Assembly (NCBI GenBank): GCA_035487295.1
Contig: DATHMH010000020.1
Span: 62,001 to 126,000, forward strand
DNA: 64,000 nt
Reading direction: 5' to 3'
Source of the DNA: QIAW01 sp035487295
GTDB lineage: Bacteria; Acidobacteriota; Terriglobia; Terriglobales; Acidobacteriaceae
Below the pieces are notes generated by a model that made no database searches, was not told the origin of the DNA, and worked only from the letters and a program-made list of their open reading frames with translations. The position numbers and the translations under genes were made by a program. Within the stretch, counting starts at the first letter, position 1. The number at the start of each line of letters is the position of its first letter. Positions 56,818 to 64,000 of the stretch are shown piece by piece.

Positions 56818-58131
56818 TTGATAGATCGCATCCTGCTCATTCGCGCTGCCTGCCTCTACCTGCCTTTGAGCGGGGCGGTGGCCGCATGGTTCTGGCAGCG
56901 GCCCGTGCGCAGAGAAGTCATAGGCGTGTTCATGGCATGTATTTGGAATGCGGCGCTGTTGCCTGTGCTGCACCTGGCTGCGTTCCATTTTGGCTGGTGG
57001 AGCTTCCACGCCCAGGGCGGGCTCATGCTGGGCTTTCCTGTCGACCTTTACCTGGGATGGATATTGCTCTGGGGCGTTATTCCAACGTTCGCCTTTCGCC
57101 GGACTAATCTCGCCATCGTCGCACTCACTTTCTTCGCTCTCGACTTCCTGTTCATGCCGCAAGCCGCCCCCCTAGTGAAACTGGGTAACAACTGGCTTCT
57201 GGGCGATCTCGCCGGCATTCTGTTATGTCTTATACCTTCGCAACTGCTGGCCCGCTGGACGAGGGACCAGCGCCATCTTTATGCGCGCGCGGTGCCGCAA
57301 GTAATCATTTTTTCCATTCTGCCTATGGGCATATTGCCGGCTATCATCCTGGAGCAAACCCACAAAAGCTGGTTGCCTTTACTCACCATGCCCGGATGGC
57401 AATTCAGTTTATGGTGCCAGGCATTTATGCTTCCCGGCGTGCTGGGTCTGAGCGCGGTGCGGGAGTTTGCAGAACGCGGCGGAGGCACGCCCATTCCTTA
57501 TGATCCGCCGCGCAGGCTGGTGATGACCGGACCGTATGCTTATATTCGCAATCCCATGCAAGTCTCGGCAATGACAGTACTCTTGCTCCTGGGGATCATG
57601 CTGCGCAGTTATTGGATTGCAGCCGCAGCAGTCATGGCGCACATTTACAGCGCCGGCCTCGCCGCTTGGGATGAAGGCGACGACCTCGCCAACCGCTTCG
57701 GCTCGCCCTGGAAACGCTATCGCGCGCACGTGCGCAACTGGTGGCCGCGCTGGAAGCCCTGGTACGCAACGGCAGATTTTCAGCAAAACTTTTGTCCCGC
57801 TAAAATCTATATCGCCCAGACCTGCGGGATGTGCAATCAGGTGGCCGGCTTCCTGCGCCGCCGCAATCCCGTTGGCCTTGAGATCATCCCTGCAGAGCAG
57901 CATCCGGATCGCAGCCTCAGGCGCATGACCTACGATCCAGCAGATGGAAGCGCGCCAGAACAGGGAATCGCCGCCTTTGCCCGCGCGTTGGAGCATGTTC
58001 ACCTGGGATGGGCTTTTGCCGGTTTCGCTATGCGTCTGCCGGTGATCTGCCAAACCTTGCAGTTGGTAGTGGATAGCGGCGGCGGGGGCGAACGGGAAAT
58101 TCCACTGGCTTGTGACCAGGCAAAGAACTAA
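56818..58131 (+). CDS. Membrane methyltransferase (ICMT/PEMT-like) fused to a DCC thioredoxin-like domain
   Basis: The 437-residue product has several membrane helices. Its central methyltransferase-like part of the phospholipid/isoprenylcysteine methyltransferase type is R-L-V-M-T-G-P-Y-A-Y-I-R-N-P-M-Q (about 237-252), then W-D-E-G-D-D-L and F-G-S-P-W-K-R-Y (about 285-305). After it comes a soluble domain starting A-K-I-Y-I-A-Q-T-C-G-M-C-N-Q (about 329-342), a C-x-x-C of the DCC/DUF393 thioredoxin-like group. The start is TTG 56818, with GGAGGAAGG from the repeat in front. The methyl donor is SAM and the acceptor probably a membrane lipid or cysteine thiol. It is the last gene of the TetR operon. 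Confidence 0.75.
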   Translation: MIDRILLIRAACLYLPLSGAVAAWFWQRPVRREVIGVFMACIWNAALLPVLHLAAFHFGWWSFHAQGGLMLGFPVDLYLGWILLWGVIPTFAFRRTNLAIVALTFFALDFLFMPQAAPLVKLGNNWLLGDLAGILLCLIPSQLLARWTRDQRHLYARAVPQVIIFSILPMGILPAIILEQTHKSWLPLLTMPGWQFSLWCQAFMLPGVLGLSAVREFAERGGGTPIPYDPPRRLVMTGPYAYIRNPMQVSAMTVLLLLGIMLRSYWIAAAAVMAHIYSAGLAAWDEGDDLANRFGSPWKRYRAHVRNWWPRWKPWYATADFQQNFCPAKIYIAQTCGMCNQVAGFLRRRNPVGLEIIPAEQHPDRSLRRMTYDPADGSAPEQGIAAFARALEHVHLGWAFAGFAMRLPVICQTLQLVVDSGGGGEREIPLACDQAKN

Positions 58132-58288
58132 CGATCAGAGTAAGATTTTCTTACCAATGTCACCGTTCAAATACACACTTTCTGTGTCTGTTTCGCCGGA
58201 AGGAGTTCAAGTGCATCTCTCTGGAACTAAGGGGCTGTTCCGAAAAAAGCGGATCGAAAAGATATTGAACTTTGCTTTGAACCGGGAT

Positions 58289-58732
58289 CTAGCGGCTCTT
58301 GACCCACTGGCAAAGAGTATCGCGGTCCGCCTGCGTAAGCACAGCATTGCGGTGAATCAGCGTGTAATCGGATGGAGGCATATCGCCGCCGCCCACCATC
58401 TCGCAGATGCCATCAAGCCTGTCCTGCTTTTGCTTATCGGTGTAAGCCGCCCATTCGGAGAGGTTCATTTTGTGGCGCCCGCTGTGCACGTCGCTGGCGA
58501 CCAGCCATGAAGCCGGAGCGACGTGGCTATACCAGGGCCAATGAGTTTCGTCAGAGTGACAATCTTTGCATGAGCGCTGCAGAATGGATTGCGCGTTGGG
58601 CGGCACCGTGGCAGTTGCGTAGATGGTCTTCGAGGGATCTATCGGGGGATCGGTCTTATCCACAGGGAAAAACTGCGCGACAATCAGAAACACCACGACC
58701 GCGATGCCGAGCCACTTGAGGAAGGGTTTCAT
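58289..58732 (-). CDS. Membrane-anchored haem-binding protein
   Basis: The 147-residue product has one N-terminal membrane helix (about 5-24) followed by a periplasmic domain with one c-type haem site C-K-D-C-H (about 55-59) and H-W-P-W-Y just after, then E-M-V-G-G-G-D-M-P-P, matching the small haem-binding family (Haem_bd). It probably takes part in respiratory electron transfer or haem handling. An overlapping plus-strand frame (58112-58510) was rejected. It is convergent to the TetR operon. Confidence 0.85.
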   Translation of the reverse strand: MKPFLKWLGIAVVVFLIVAQFFPVDKTDPPIDPSKTIYATATVPPNAQSILQRSCKDCHSDETHWPWYSHVAPASWLVASDVHSGRHKMNLSEWAAYTDKQKQDRLDGICEMVGGGDMPPSDYTLIHRNAVLTQADRDTLCQWVKSR

Positions 58733-58778
58733 TGCGTCTCCATGCTGTAAGGGTTTTCCGTGGTCAATTCTACCTGGT

Positions 58779-58863
58779 CACGCGCGAAAGCGCGTGCTTG
58801 TCAGGGCACGGATTTATCCGTGCCGCCACAGAACCTCAGAATTCTGGCTTTAGCCGCTGAGGT
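58779..58863 (+). repeat. Left REP of the RAYT element
   Basis: A CACGCGC-GAAA-GCGCGTG hairpin (58779-58796) is followed by TTGTCAG and the perfect palindrome GGCACGGAT-TT-ATCCGTGCC (58805-58824). Then comes ACCTCAG...CTTTAGCCGCTGAGGT, which overlaps the 3' end of the transposase gene. Confidence 0.85.
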
Positions 58864-59318
58864 ATACGGTCTAATTCGTACTTGCCGTTGGCAGAAGAAT
58901 ACGGAAACGATTCTGGTGTGCGGCAAAGGCCGCGCTTCACTGGATTATTGTTATTGTAGGAGAGGTGGATACGATAATCCGAAAGATCCCTGACACGATG
59001 ATCGGAATATCCGCGTTGCCAGGCTTCCCCAGGCAACTCAAGTTCCTTAGAACGCCTATAGGAATAGCCCCCTTTGATCAACTGCATTGTTCGTTCCAGG
59101 GTTATATCGGCGGGACTAAGCAGAGCGTGCAGGTGATCCGGCATAACCACAAAGGCATGCAAAGCGTACTTGCCCTGTTTGCGATAATGATAAAGAGTGT
59201 CGATCAAGAGAAGCGCACAACGTTCCGATTGGAGTAAATGCTGGCCACCAAAACATTTCGTGCTAACGAAGTACGTTTGATCGGACAGTGCAAACGGCGC
59301 TCTTTTTGGTATCGACAT
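58836..59318 (-). CDS. REP-associated tyrosine transposase (RAYT, IS200-like)
   Basis: The 160-residue product is a single-domain HUH nuclease. V-V-M-P-D-H-L-H-A-L-L (about 58-68) contains the H-x-H metal pair, and Y-S-Y-R-R-S and Y-N-N-N-N-P-V-K-R-G-L are conserved in IS200/RAYT proteins. Tyrosine candidates for the nucleophile lie about 87-91. It starts at ATG 59318 with GAGGTTAAA upstream. The C-terminal P-Q-R-L-K-P is encoded by the left repeat. Unlike true IS200 it is flanked by inverted REPs, the arrangement of RAYTs, which are thought to move or copy REPs. Confidence 0.9.
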   Translation of the reverse strand: MSIPKRAPFALSDQTYFVSTKCFGGQHLLQSERCALLLIDTLYHYRKQGKYALHAFVVMPDHLHALLSPADITLERTMQLIKGGYSYRRSKELELPGEAWQRGYSDHRVRDLSDYRIHLSYNNNNPVKRGLCRTPESFPYSSANGKYELDRIPQRLKPEF

Positions 59319-59405
59319 TTTAACCTCAGGGGCTGAAGCCGTCATCCTAATATGAACTTTAGCGGCACGGATAAATCCGTGCCCTGACAATTACGCGCTT
59401 CGCGC
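59318..59405 (-). repeat. Right REP of the RAYT element
   Basis: Read on the minus strand, a CGCG-CTT/AAG-CGCG type hairpin (59394-59404) is followed by AATTGTCAG and the palindrome GGCACGGAT-TT-ATCCGTGCC (59383-59364). CTTCAGCCCCTGAGGTTAAA follows, reaching the transposase start. The left copy (58779) has the same hairpin-palindrome order in opposite orientation. Confidence 0.85.
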
Positions 59406-59427
59406 CTGCAAAGATATTTTTCAAGCC

Positions 59428-61257
59428 TCACCCATTCTTCTCTTCCAACTCCGCCCAGCGCGCGTAAAGCGTATCCAACTTCTTCTGCGCCGCCTCCATC
59501 TCGGTGTGCGCTGCGATCAGGCGCGGGCCATCGCTCGAAATCGCCGGATCTTCCAGTCGGGCCCGGCTGGCGGTCAGCGCCAGCTCGGCTTCGGCGATGC
59601 GCTGCTCGATGCCGGCATATTCGCGGGCTTCTATGTAGGAAAGCTTTTTGGGCTTTTCTTTTGTCCGCGAAACCCCCACCGCAGGCGAAGGCTTGATCAC
59701 ATCTGCAGCGCGCGAAGCCACACCCGCCGCCTGGGCCGGCAGTTTGCGCTCCGCCTGCCATGACTCCCATTGCGAGTAATCGGCAAAGCTTTCGGCAGAG
59801 CCCTGGCCATCCAGACCAAGCACGATCGTGGATACGCGATCCAGCATATAGCGGTCATGGGTCACCAGGACAAGCGAGCCGCGAAACTCGAGCAGGCTTT
59901 CTTCCAGGATTTCGAGCGTCGGGATATCGAGATCGTTGGTAGGTTCATCGAGCAGCAGAACGTCGGCCGGTTGCAGCATGAGTTGAGCGATCAGGACTCG
60001 GGCGCGTTCGCCTCCGGAGAGCCGTCCTACAGGCTGGTTGAGCTGCTCGCCGGTGAACAGGAACCTTGCCGCCCATGAGGCCACGTGAATGACGCGGTCC
60101 TGATAGACAACCGAATCGCTCTCCGGGGCCAGGGCGCGGCGCAGAGTTACATTAGAGTTAAGTTCGCGATTCTGGTCGAAGTAGACAATGCGCAGCCACT
60201 CGGCGCGGCGAACCTGGCCGCCGGTGGCCGTGAGCTCGTCGCGCAATAGGCGCAGCAAGGAAGTCTTGCCGCTACCATTGGGACCTACCAGGCCCACTCG
60301 CATCCCGGCGGAGATGATGAAATTCAGGTTGTTGAAGAGTGTGCGCTCTCCAATGTCGTAGGCCACGTTTTCCAGTTCAATCAGCCGCTTGGTCTTGCGG
60401 TCAGTCACCGAAAAATCGATTTGCGCTGTAGTGGTGCGGCTCCTGGCATTCAAGTCGGCGAGTTCGCCCATCAGTTGATTGGCTTTGCCGATGCGCGCCT
60501 TGGATTTCGTGGTGCGCGCCTTCGGCCCGCGGCGCAGCCATTCGATTTCCGTATGCACCAGATTTTCCAGCGCCTCCTGCCGTTGCGCCTGGGCATGCAG
60601 AAATTCTTCTTTCTTTTCCAGAAACGTGCTGTAGCTTCCCTGCACGCGCAGCAGGCCATCAGGATAGACGCGATTCAGCTCCACCATCGCCGTGGCAACG
60701 TTCTCGAGAAAATAGCGGTCGTGGCTAACGATCACGCTGGCAAATGAGGCCTGCTCGAGCAGAGCTTCGAGCCACTCGATTCCGGCAAGGTCAAGGTGAT
60801 TGGTAGGCTCATCGAGCAGCAGGATGTCGGGCGCCTGCACCAGCGCCTCGACAATGGCGAGGCGTTTCTGCCAGCCTCCGGAGAGGGAAGCTGCCTCGGC
60901 GTCGAAGTCTTCGAAGCCGGCGCGGCCCAGGGTCTCGGCAAAGCGGGTGCCGCGTTCGGATTCCGGGATTGCGGCGCGTTGCAATGCGCTCTCGACCACG
61001 GAGCGCACCGTGGCGCCGGGGTTGAACCTCGACTCCTGCTCCACGTAGCTGAGGCCGATGCGCTTTCGGACCGCTATTTCTCCGTCATCGGTATCTACGT
61101 TGCCGGCCAGAATGCGCAGCAGCGTGGATTTACCTGAGCCGTTCGGGCCGATGAGTCCAATACGCTCCCCCTCAGAAACCGTAAAGGAGACATTCTGGAA
61201 CAGGGGCGTGGCTCCAAAAGCCTTTGAAATTCCCTGGGCATTGATAATTGGCGGCAA
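59428..61257 (-). CDS. ABC-F family ATPase (Uup-like)
   Basis: ABC-F proteins are soluble twin-ATPase proteins that act on ribosomes or DNA structures and have no membrane part. The 609 residues contain two full cassettes. First: G-P-N-G-S-G-K-S-T (38-46), L-S-G-G-W-Q-K-R, L-L-L-D-E-P-T-N-H-L-D. Second: G-P-N-G-S-G-K-T-S (about 328-336), L-S-G-G-E-R-A-R, L-L-L-D-E-P-T-N-D-L-D. A linker with K-S-K-A-R lies between, and a C-terminal helical extension, as in Uup, comes after about 500. The start is a TTG 11 bases after AGGAG. A role in DNA or ribosome-structure handling is likely; the exact subfamily was not settled. Confidence 0.92.
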   Translation of the reverse strand: MPPIINAQGISKAFGATPLFQNVSFTVSEGERIGLIGPNGSGKSTLLRILAGNVDTDDGEIAVRKRIGLSYVEQESRFNPGATVRSVVESALQRAAIPESERGTRFAETLGRAGFEDFDAEAASLSGGWQKRLAIVEALVQAPDILLLDEPTNHLDLAGIEWLEALLEQASFASVIVSHDRYFLENVATAMVELNRVYPDGLLRVQGSYSTFLEKKEEFLHAQAQRQEALENLVHTEIEWLRRGPKARTTKSKARIGKANQLMGELADLNARSRTTTAQIDFSVTDRKTKRLIELENVAYDIGERTLFNNLNFIISAGMRVGLVGPNGSGKTSLLRLLRDELTATGGQVRRAEWLRIVYFDQNRELNSNVTLRRALAPESDSVVYQDRVIHVASWAARFLFTGEQLNQPVGRLSGGERARVLIAQLMLQPADVLLLDEPTNDLDIPTLEILEESLLEFRGSLVLVTHDRYMLDRVSTIVLGLDGQGSAESFADYSQWESWQAERKLPAQAAGVASRAADVIKPSPAVGVSRTKEKPKKLSYIEAREYAGIEQRIAEAELALTASRARLEDPAISSDGPRLIAAHTEMEAAQKKLDTLYARWAELEEKNG

Positions 61258-61680
61258 CGGCGTATGGTCTCCTGGAATTCAGAGTATCAGTTAAATGCGG
61301 ATTGTAAGATTCCCACGATGTTTTTGTGTCGCTCCTGGGTTGGAGAAAAATAGCAGTTAAGCATTTTGGCCGAAAACGGCTTGGAATCGTGCCCTCCGAA
61401 CGATCGTAGGACAAGTGAACCCGTTTTGGATTTTTTTCGTTTTGGAACTTCATGTTTTGGGGCTTTATGAAGATACGATGAATAGAAACTTTTTGTGATG
61501 ACGCAGCCAATTTAGGGTGCGATAATACTTCTCCCCCCACTTGTATCCCCCCGTGTCGTCACGCGTACTTAACACTTCATCGCTTGTTGTTTGAGCGAGG
61601 GGGCAAGTCAATTTCGACACGTCGACCGATAAAAGCCGTCACCTAACGCAGGCCGCCCAAACTGGCCATGGGAGGAACTG
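61258..61680. other. Intergenic region with short GTTTTGG repeats
   Basis: About 420 bases between divergent genes. Three copies of GTTTTGG(A/G) lie at 61423, 61439 and 61454, about 16 bases apart. No gene is convincing. A GGGAGGAACTG ribosome site at its right end belongs to the gene at 61681. Confidence 0.45.
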
Positions 61681-61941
61681 ATGAAGCGCCAATTCTTTAC
61701 CCCCGGACAAAAGGTTCCGGACACTGGCATCTATTTCGCAAAGCATCACGGGCATAAACTTGCCGAGAAATTTGTTTTTTTGAAGGGCGGGCGGTTCCCG
61801 CATTGCCCGCGATGCGAGCAGGTAGATTTCGAACTCTTACAAGCCGCGCCCTATATCTTCTCTGATCCGGATTTTTGTGTCCGCACCCGCAAAGAATCGC
61901 CCGGTGAACGCGATGATGAACGGCTTGGAAAAATCGTGTAG
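61681..61941 (+). CDS. Small YjzC-like protein with a CxxC motif
   Basis: The 86-residue product starts at ATG 61681 after GGGAGGAACTG. Its first part, P-G-Q-K-V-P-D-T-G-I-Y (about 8-18), resembles small YjzC-like proteins, and the middle has F-P-H-C-P-R-C (about 39-45), likely metal-binding with H40. The C-terminal third is highly charged. There is no signal peptide. It stands alone; function unknown. Confidence 0.68.
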   Translation: MKRQFFTPGQKVPDTGIYFAKHHGHKLAEKFVFLKGGRFPHCPRCEQVDFELLQAAPYIFSDPDFCVRTRKESPGERDDERLGKIV

Positions 61942-62053
61942 GAACAATGGATTCTGACAAGGATATTATGCAAAGAGTACCCTTTATAGCCCATAGCGGC
62001 TCCGTGTCCTGAAATACTGGAACCTTGCACGCCTCTCGGAATACAATAGAGTC

Positions 62054-62614
62054 ATGAATGGCGATGAACGTTTTGAGAATACCGTAGGCAGCGAGCACGA
62101 TATAACCAAGATCCGCGAAGTTGCTTTTGGTGAGCAGCCGCCCGAGGGCATCATCCTAACCTCGCTGGATTGGGCCGTGAACTGGTGCCGCAAGAGCTCC
62201 ATCTGGCCTATGACCTTTGGCCTGGCTTGCTGCGCCATTGAGATGATGGCCATGGGCGCTTCGCGCTTTGATATTGCCCGCTTTGGCGCTGAGGTGTTTC
62301 GTCCTTCGCCGCGCCAGGCTGATCTGATGATCATTGCCGGGCGGGTTTCGCAAAAAATGGCCCCGGTAATCCGCCTGCTTTGGGAGCAGATGCCTGAACC
62401 CAAGTGGGTCATCTCCATGGGCGCCTGCGCGACCAGCGGGGGCGTCTTCAATAACTATGCTCTCGTCCAGGGTGTGAATCAGGTCATCCCGGTGGATATC
62501 TACGTTCCCGGCTGCCCACCTCGCCCGGAACAGTTGATCTATGCCATCACCCTGCTGCAGGAAAAGATCATGAACGATCACGGATCGTTCAAGCGCGTTC
62601 TGAACCTGGCCTAA
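62054..62614 (+). CDS. nuoB: NADH-quinone oxidoreductase subunit B
   Basis: NuoB carries iron-sulfur cluster N2 of respiratory complex I. The 186-residue product has W-C-R-K-S-S-I-W-P, G-L-A-C-C-A-I-E-M-M (about 57-66, the adjacent cysteines), G-A-C-A-T-S-G-G (about 123) and V-P-G-C-P-P-R-P-E (about 152), so all four cluster ligands are present. ATG 62054 is the first start in frame and has only a weak ribosome site. No nuoA or nuoC gene is next to it, so it lies outside any complex I operon in this window. Confidence 0.94.
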   Translation: MNGDERFENTVGSEHDITKIREVAFGEQPPEGIILTSLDWAVNWCRKSSIWPMTFGLACCAIEMMAMGASRFDIARFGAEVFRPSPRQADLMIIAGRVSQKMAPVIRLLWEQMPEPKWVISMGACATSGGVFNNYALVQGVNQVIPVDIYVPGCPPRPEQLIYAITLLQEKIMNDHGSFKRVLNLA

Positions 62615-62622
62615 AAACAATT

Positions 62623-62735
62623 TTCGCCGCGGATGAACGCAGATCAACGCTGATTTTCAATCGAATCAGGCTTCCTTAGTTGTTTTCGTCTTAGAGCTAA
62701 AGGCTAAGAGCTCTGCCCGCCAACTGCTAGCGGCT
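62623..62735. repeat. CCGCGGATGAACGC phrase repeat and TAGC phrase repeat
   Basis: 62623-62658 carries CCGCGGATGAACGCAGATC and AACGCTGATTTT, the reverse-type relative of the 49441 phrase. 62692-62735 carries AGAGCTAAAGGCTAAGAGC, a member of the TAGC family. Confidence 0.55.
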
Positions 62736-62787
62736 ATTCTGCATCCCATATCCACGCCGAAGCTCTGGCCAAAACAAGGCAGCCAAC

Positions 62788-63819
62788 ATGAATATGCGTC
62801 CCCTGAACACTCTTATACTGCTTATTGCGTTCGCGGCAGCCGCGCCCGCGCAATTGCGTCAGATTGCCATGATTGAGATTCCCGGGCAGCCCGGGTTCGA
62901 CGCCGCCGTTTTTGTGGATAAATACCTGGTCATTGCCCACAGTTCGGCGAACACCCTCGACATTTTTGATCCTATCAAGCGCAGAGTCGTCGCCCAGGTG
63001 AAAGATCTCTCCGACCCGCGCGGCCTGGCGGTTGATGCCGCCAATGCAAGACTTTATGTCGCCAATGCCGGCAACAGCACTATTGCTGTCATCTCGAGCA
63101 AAAGCTGGCGCGTAGAAGATACCATCAAGCTTCCGGTTGCGGCCGATTCATTGCTGCTGGTCCCGGCGCGCAAGACGCTCTATGCCGCCAATCGTAATCA
63201 GGAAACTATTTCTGTGGTGAAACTTAGCGATCCTGCTGAAATCTCCAGCGTTCCTCTCGAGGGTGCTCCCCAGGCCATGGTTTTTGACCCGGCGCAGAAT
63301 CTGGTGTTTGCCTCTTTGCAAGGCCACGCTGAAATTGTTGTCCTCGATTCCAGCAACGCCATTGCGCGCCGCTTCACACTGAATGCATCGCAACCTGCAG
63401 GATTGGCCTTCGATCCGCAAGCCCAGAAGCTCTACGTGGCAGTCCGCTCGGCGGTGCTGGTTCTTGATCCGGAAGATGGAAGGGAGATAGCGCGCGTGCC
63501 CTGCGCCAACGGGACAGACAATTTGTGGTTCGATCAGACGACGCATCGCCTGTTTGCTATTTCTGACGATGGATATGTGAATGTGATTCGGTCGCAAGAT
63601 GGTAAGTATGCCAGCGAAGATGAGCTCCGCACCGAAGTTCGCGGCCACGCCCTCGCCTTTGATCCTGCCCGCAACTTCGTATATGTCCCTGGCGGCCGCG
63701 AAGGCCACTCCAAGCTGGTCATCTTGCGACGCACCGCAGGCCCAGACCGCTCCGGCATCCAGGAGGCCGACAAGCCCGGGAACCAAGTCATGGGTGAGCA
63801 GGTAGCACAGCGGAAGTAA
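62788..63819 (+). CDS. Secreted beta-propeller (YncE-like) protein
   Basis: The 343-residue product has a short signal peptide (M-N-M-R then hydrophobic to P-A-Q, about 21). It then shows repeated blades of the YncE/YVTN type: L-Y-V-A-N-A-G-N-S-T-I-A-V-I, L-Y-A-A-N-R-N-Q-E-T-I-S-V-V, L-V-F-A-S-L-Q-G-H-A and L-Y-V-A-V-R-S-A. About six or seven blades are visible. Such proteins are periplasmic and often bind metabolites or other proteins; no enzyme motif is seen. The tail (about 315-343) is polar. Confidence 0.82.
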   Translation: MNMRPLNTLILLIAFAAAAPAQLRQIAMIEIPGQPGFDAAVFVDKYLVIAHSSANTLDIFDPIKRRVVAQVKDLSDPRGLAVDAANARLYVANAGNSTIAVISSKSWRVEDTIKLPVAADSLLLVPARKTLYAANRNQETISVVKLSDPAEISSVPLEGAPQAMVFDPAQNLVFASLQGHAEIVVLDSSNAIARRFTLNASQPAGLAFDPQAQKLYVAVRSAVLVLDPEDGREIARVPCANGTDNLWFDQTTHRLFAISDDGYVNVIRSQDGKYASEDELRTEVRGHALAFDPARNFVYVPGGREGHSKLVILRRTAGPDRSGIQEADKPGNQVMGEQVAQRK

Positions 63820-64000
63820 GGAAGCATTTAGCTTCTAAGTAAAGCACTTAGCACTTAGCAATTGGCATTTAGCCATTCGAGAGTCTTCATCTGCCAAACA
63901 TCTTGAGCCGCTCCGGCCCAAGCTGTTTAGGGGGCCAAATGCTAACTGCTAAATGCTAAATGCTTTTTTTTGCATCCAATCTGAAAAGAACAGTTGCTGC
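63820..64000. repeat. TAGC/GCTAAATGC phrase-repeat cluster at the right edge
   Basis: The last 180 bases are rich in phrases such as TTAGCACTTAGCAATT, GGCATTTAGCC, AAATGCTAACTGC and TAAATGCTAAATGC. Both orientations occur. No gene is seen. It is the largest cluster of the family that also includes 29748 and 31137. Confidence 0.6.

Noticed and set aside
58112..58510. A plus-strand frame after the ICMT-DCC gene
   Set aside because: It overlaps the minus-strand haem-binding gene, which has a membrane helix and a CxxCH motif; the plus frame has no recognisable feature.

Overview
The window looks like chromosomal DNA of a free-living acidobacterium (Acidobacteriota, probably class Terriglobia). 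This is inferred from the mix of genes, since no rRNA gene is present. Pointers are bacillithiol synthesis (bshC), a Ser/Thr kinase with a TPR tail, a one-piece LptF-LptG protein, an S46 peptidase, bactofilin, and intergenic spaces full of short phrase-like repeats. There are no phage genes, no CRISPR array and no tRNA or rRNA. The only RNA gene is a one-piece tmRNA.

Layout. 1-1634: PII nitrogen sensor pair (glnB, then glnD running off the left edge). 2051-2866: secreted repeat protein. 3300-9536: branched-chain amino acid operon ilvD-ilvB-ilvN-ilvC followed by a LysR regulator, with an AT-rich promoter holding a perfect palindrome and a hairpin-rich leader. 9680-11056: lipoprotein and tmRNA. 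11447-24274: bshC, Ser/Thr kinase, zinc-ribbon protein, glycerophosphodiesterase overlapping glpD tail to tail, mazG, a GNAT/enolase-superfamily pair that may racemise amino acids, bactofilin and a methyltransferase-like protein. 24319-28108 (minus): FAD reductase, methyltransferase, ABC exporter half. 28498-32950: cysteine desulfurase plus mnmA (sulfur relay to tRNA), a small inverted-repeat element, a YtxG/YtxH-like pair and a short-chain dehydrogenase.

34857-44186 is an aromatic-acid catabolism block: two crotonases flanking a BoxB-like di-iron oxygenase, a cupin, a rhodanese, the three subunits of a 4-hydroxybenzoyl-CoA-reductase-type enzyme and an amidohydrolase. The reductase would remove a ring hydroxyl and the oxygenase would epoxidise the ring-CoA, so the block mixes a typically anaerobic and a typically aerobic step.

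44234-58732: S46 peptidase, citrate synthase, esterase, LptF-LptG fusion, a peroxiredoxin-like gene whose catalytic cysteine codon is TGA, and a TetR-headed operon of membrane and lipid modification enzymes. 58779-64000: a REP-associated transposase between inverted REP palindromes, an ABC-F ATPase, a small CxxC protein, an orphan nuoB and a secreted beta-propeller protein.

The strongest candidate for something undescribed is the peroxiredoxin-like gene at 51917-52414. A single in-frame TGA sits exactly where the family has its reactive cysteine, the rest of the frame is intact, and a hairpin at bacterial SECIS spacing follows it, so it may encode a selenoprotein. Next in interest are the RAYT/REP element with a solitary REP copy, the 163-bp inverted-repeat element with a possible 9-bp target duplication, and the hybrid aromatic cluster.
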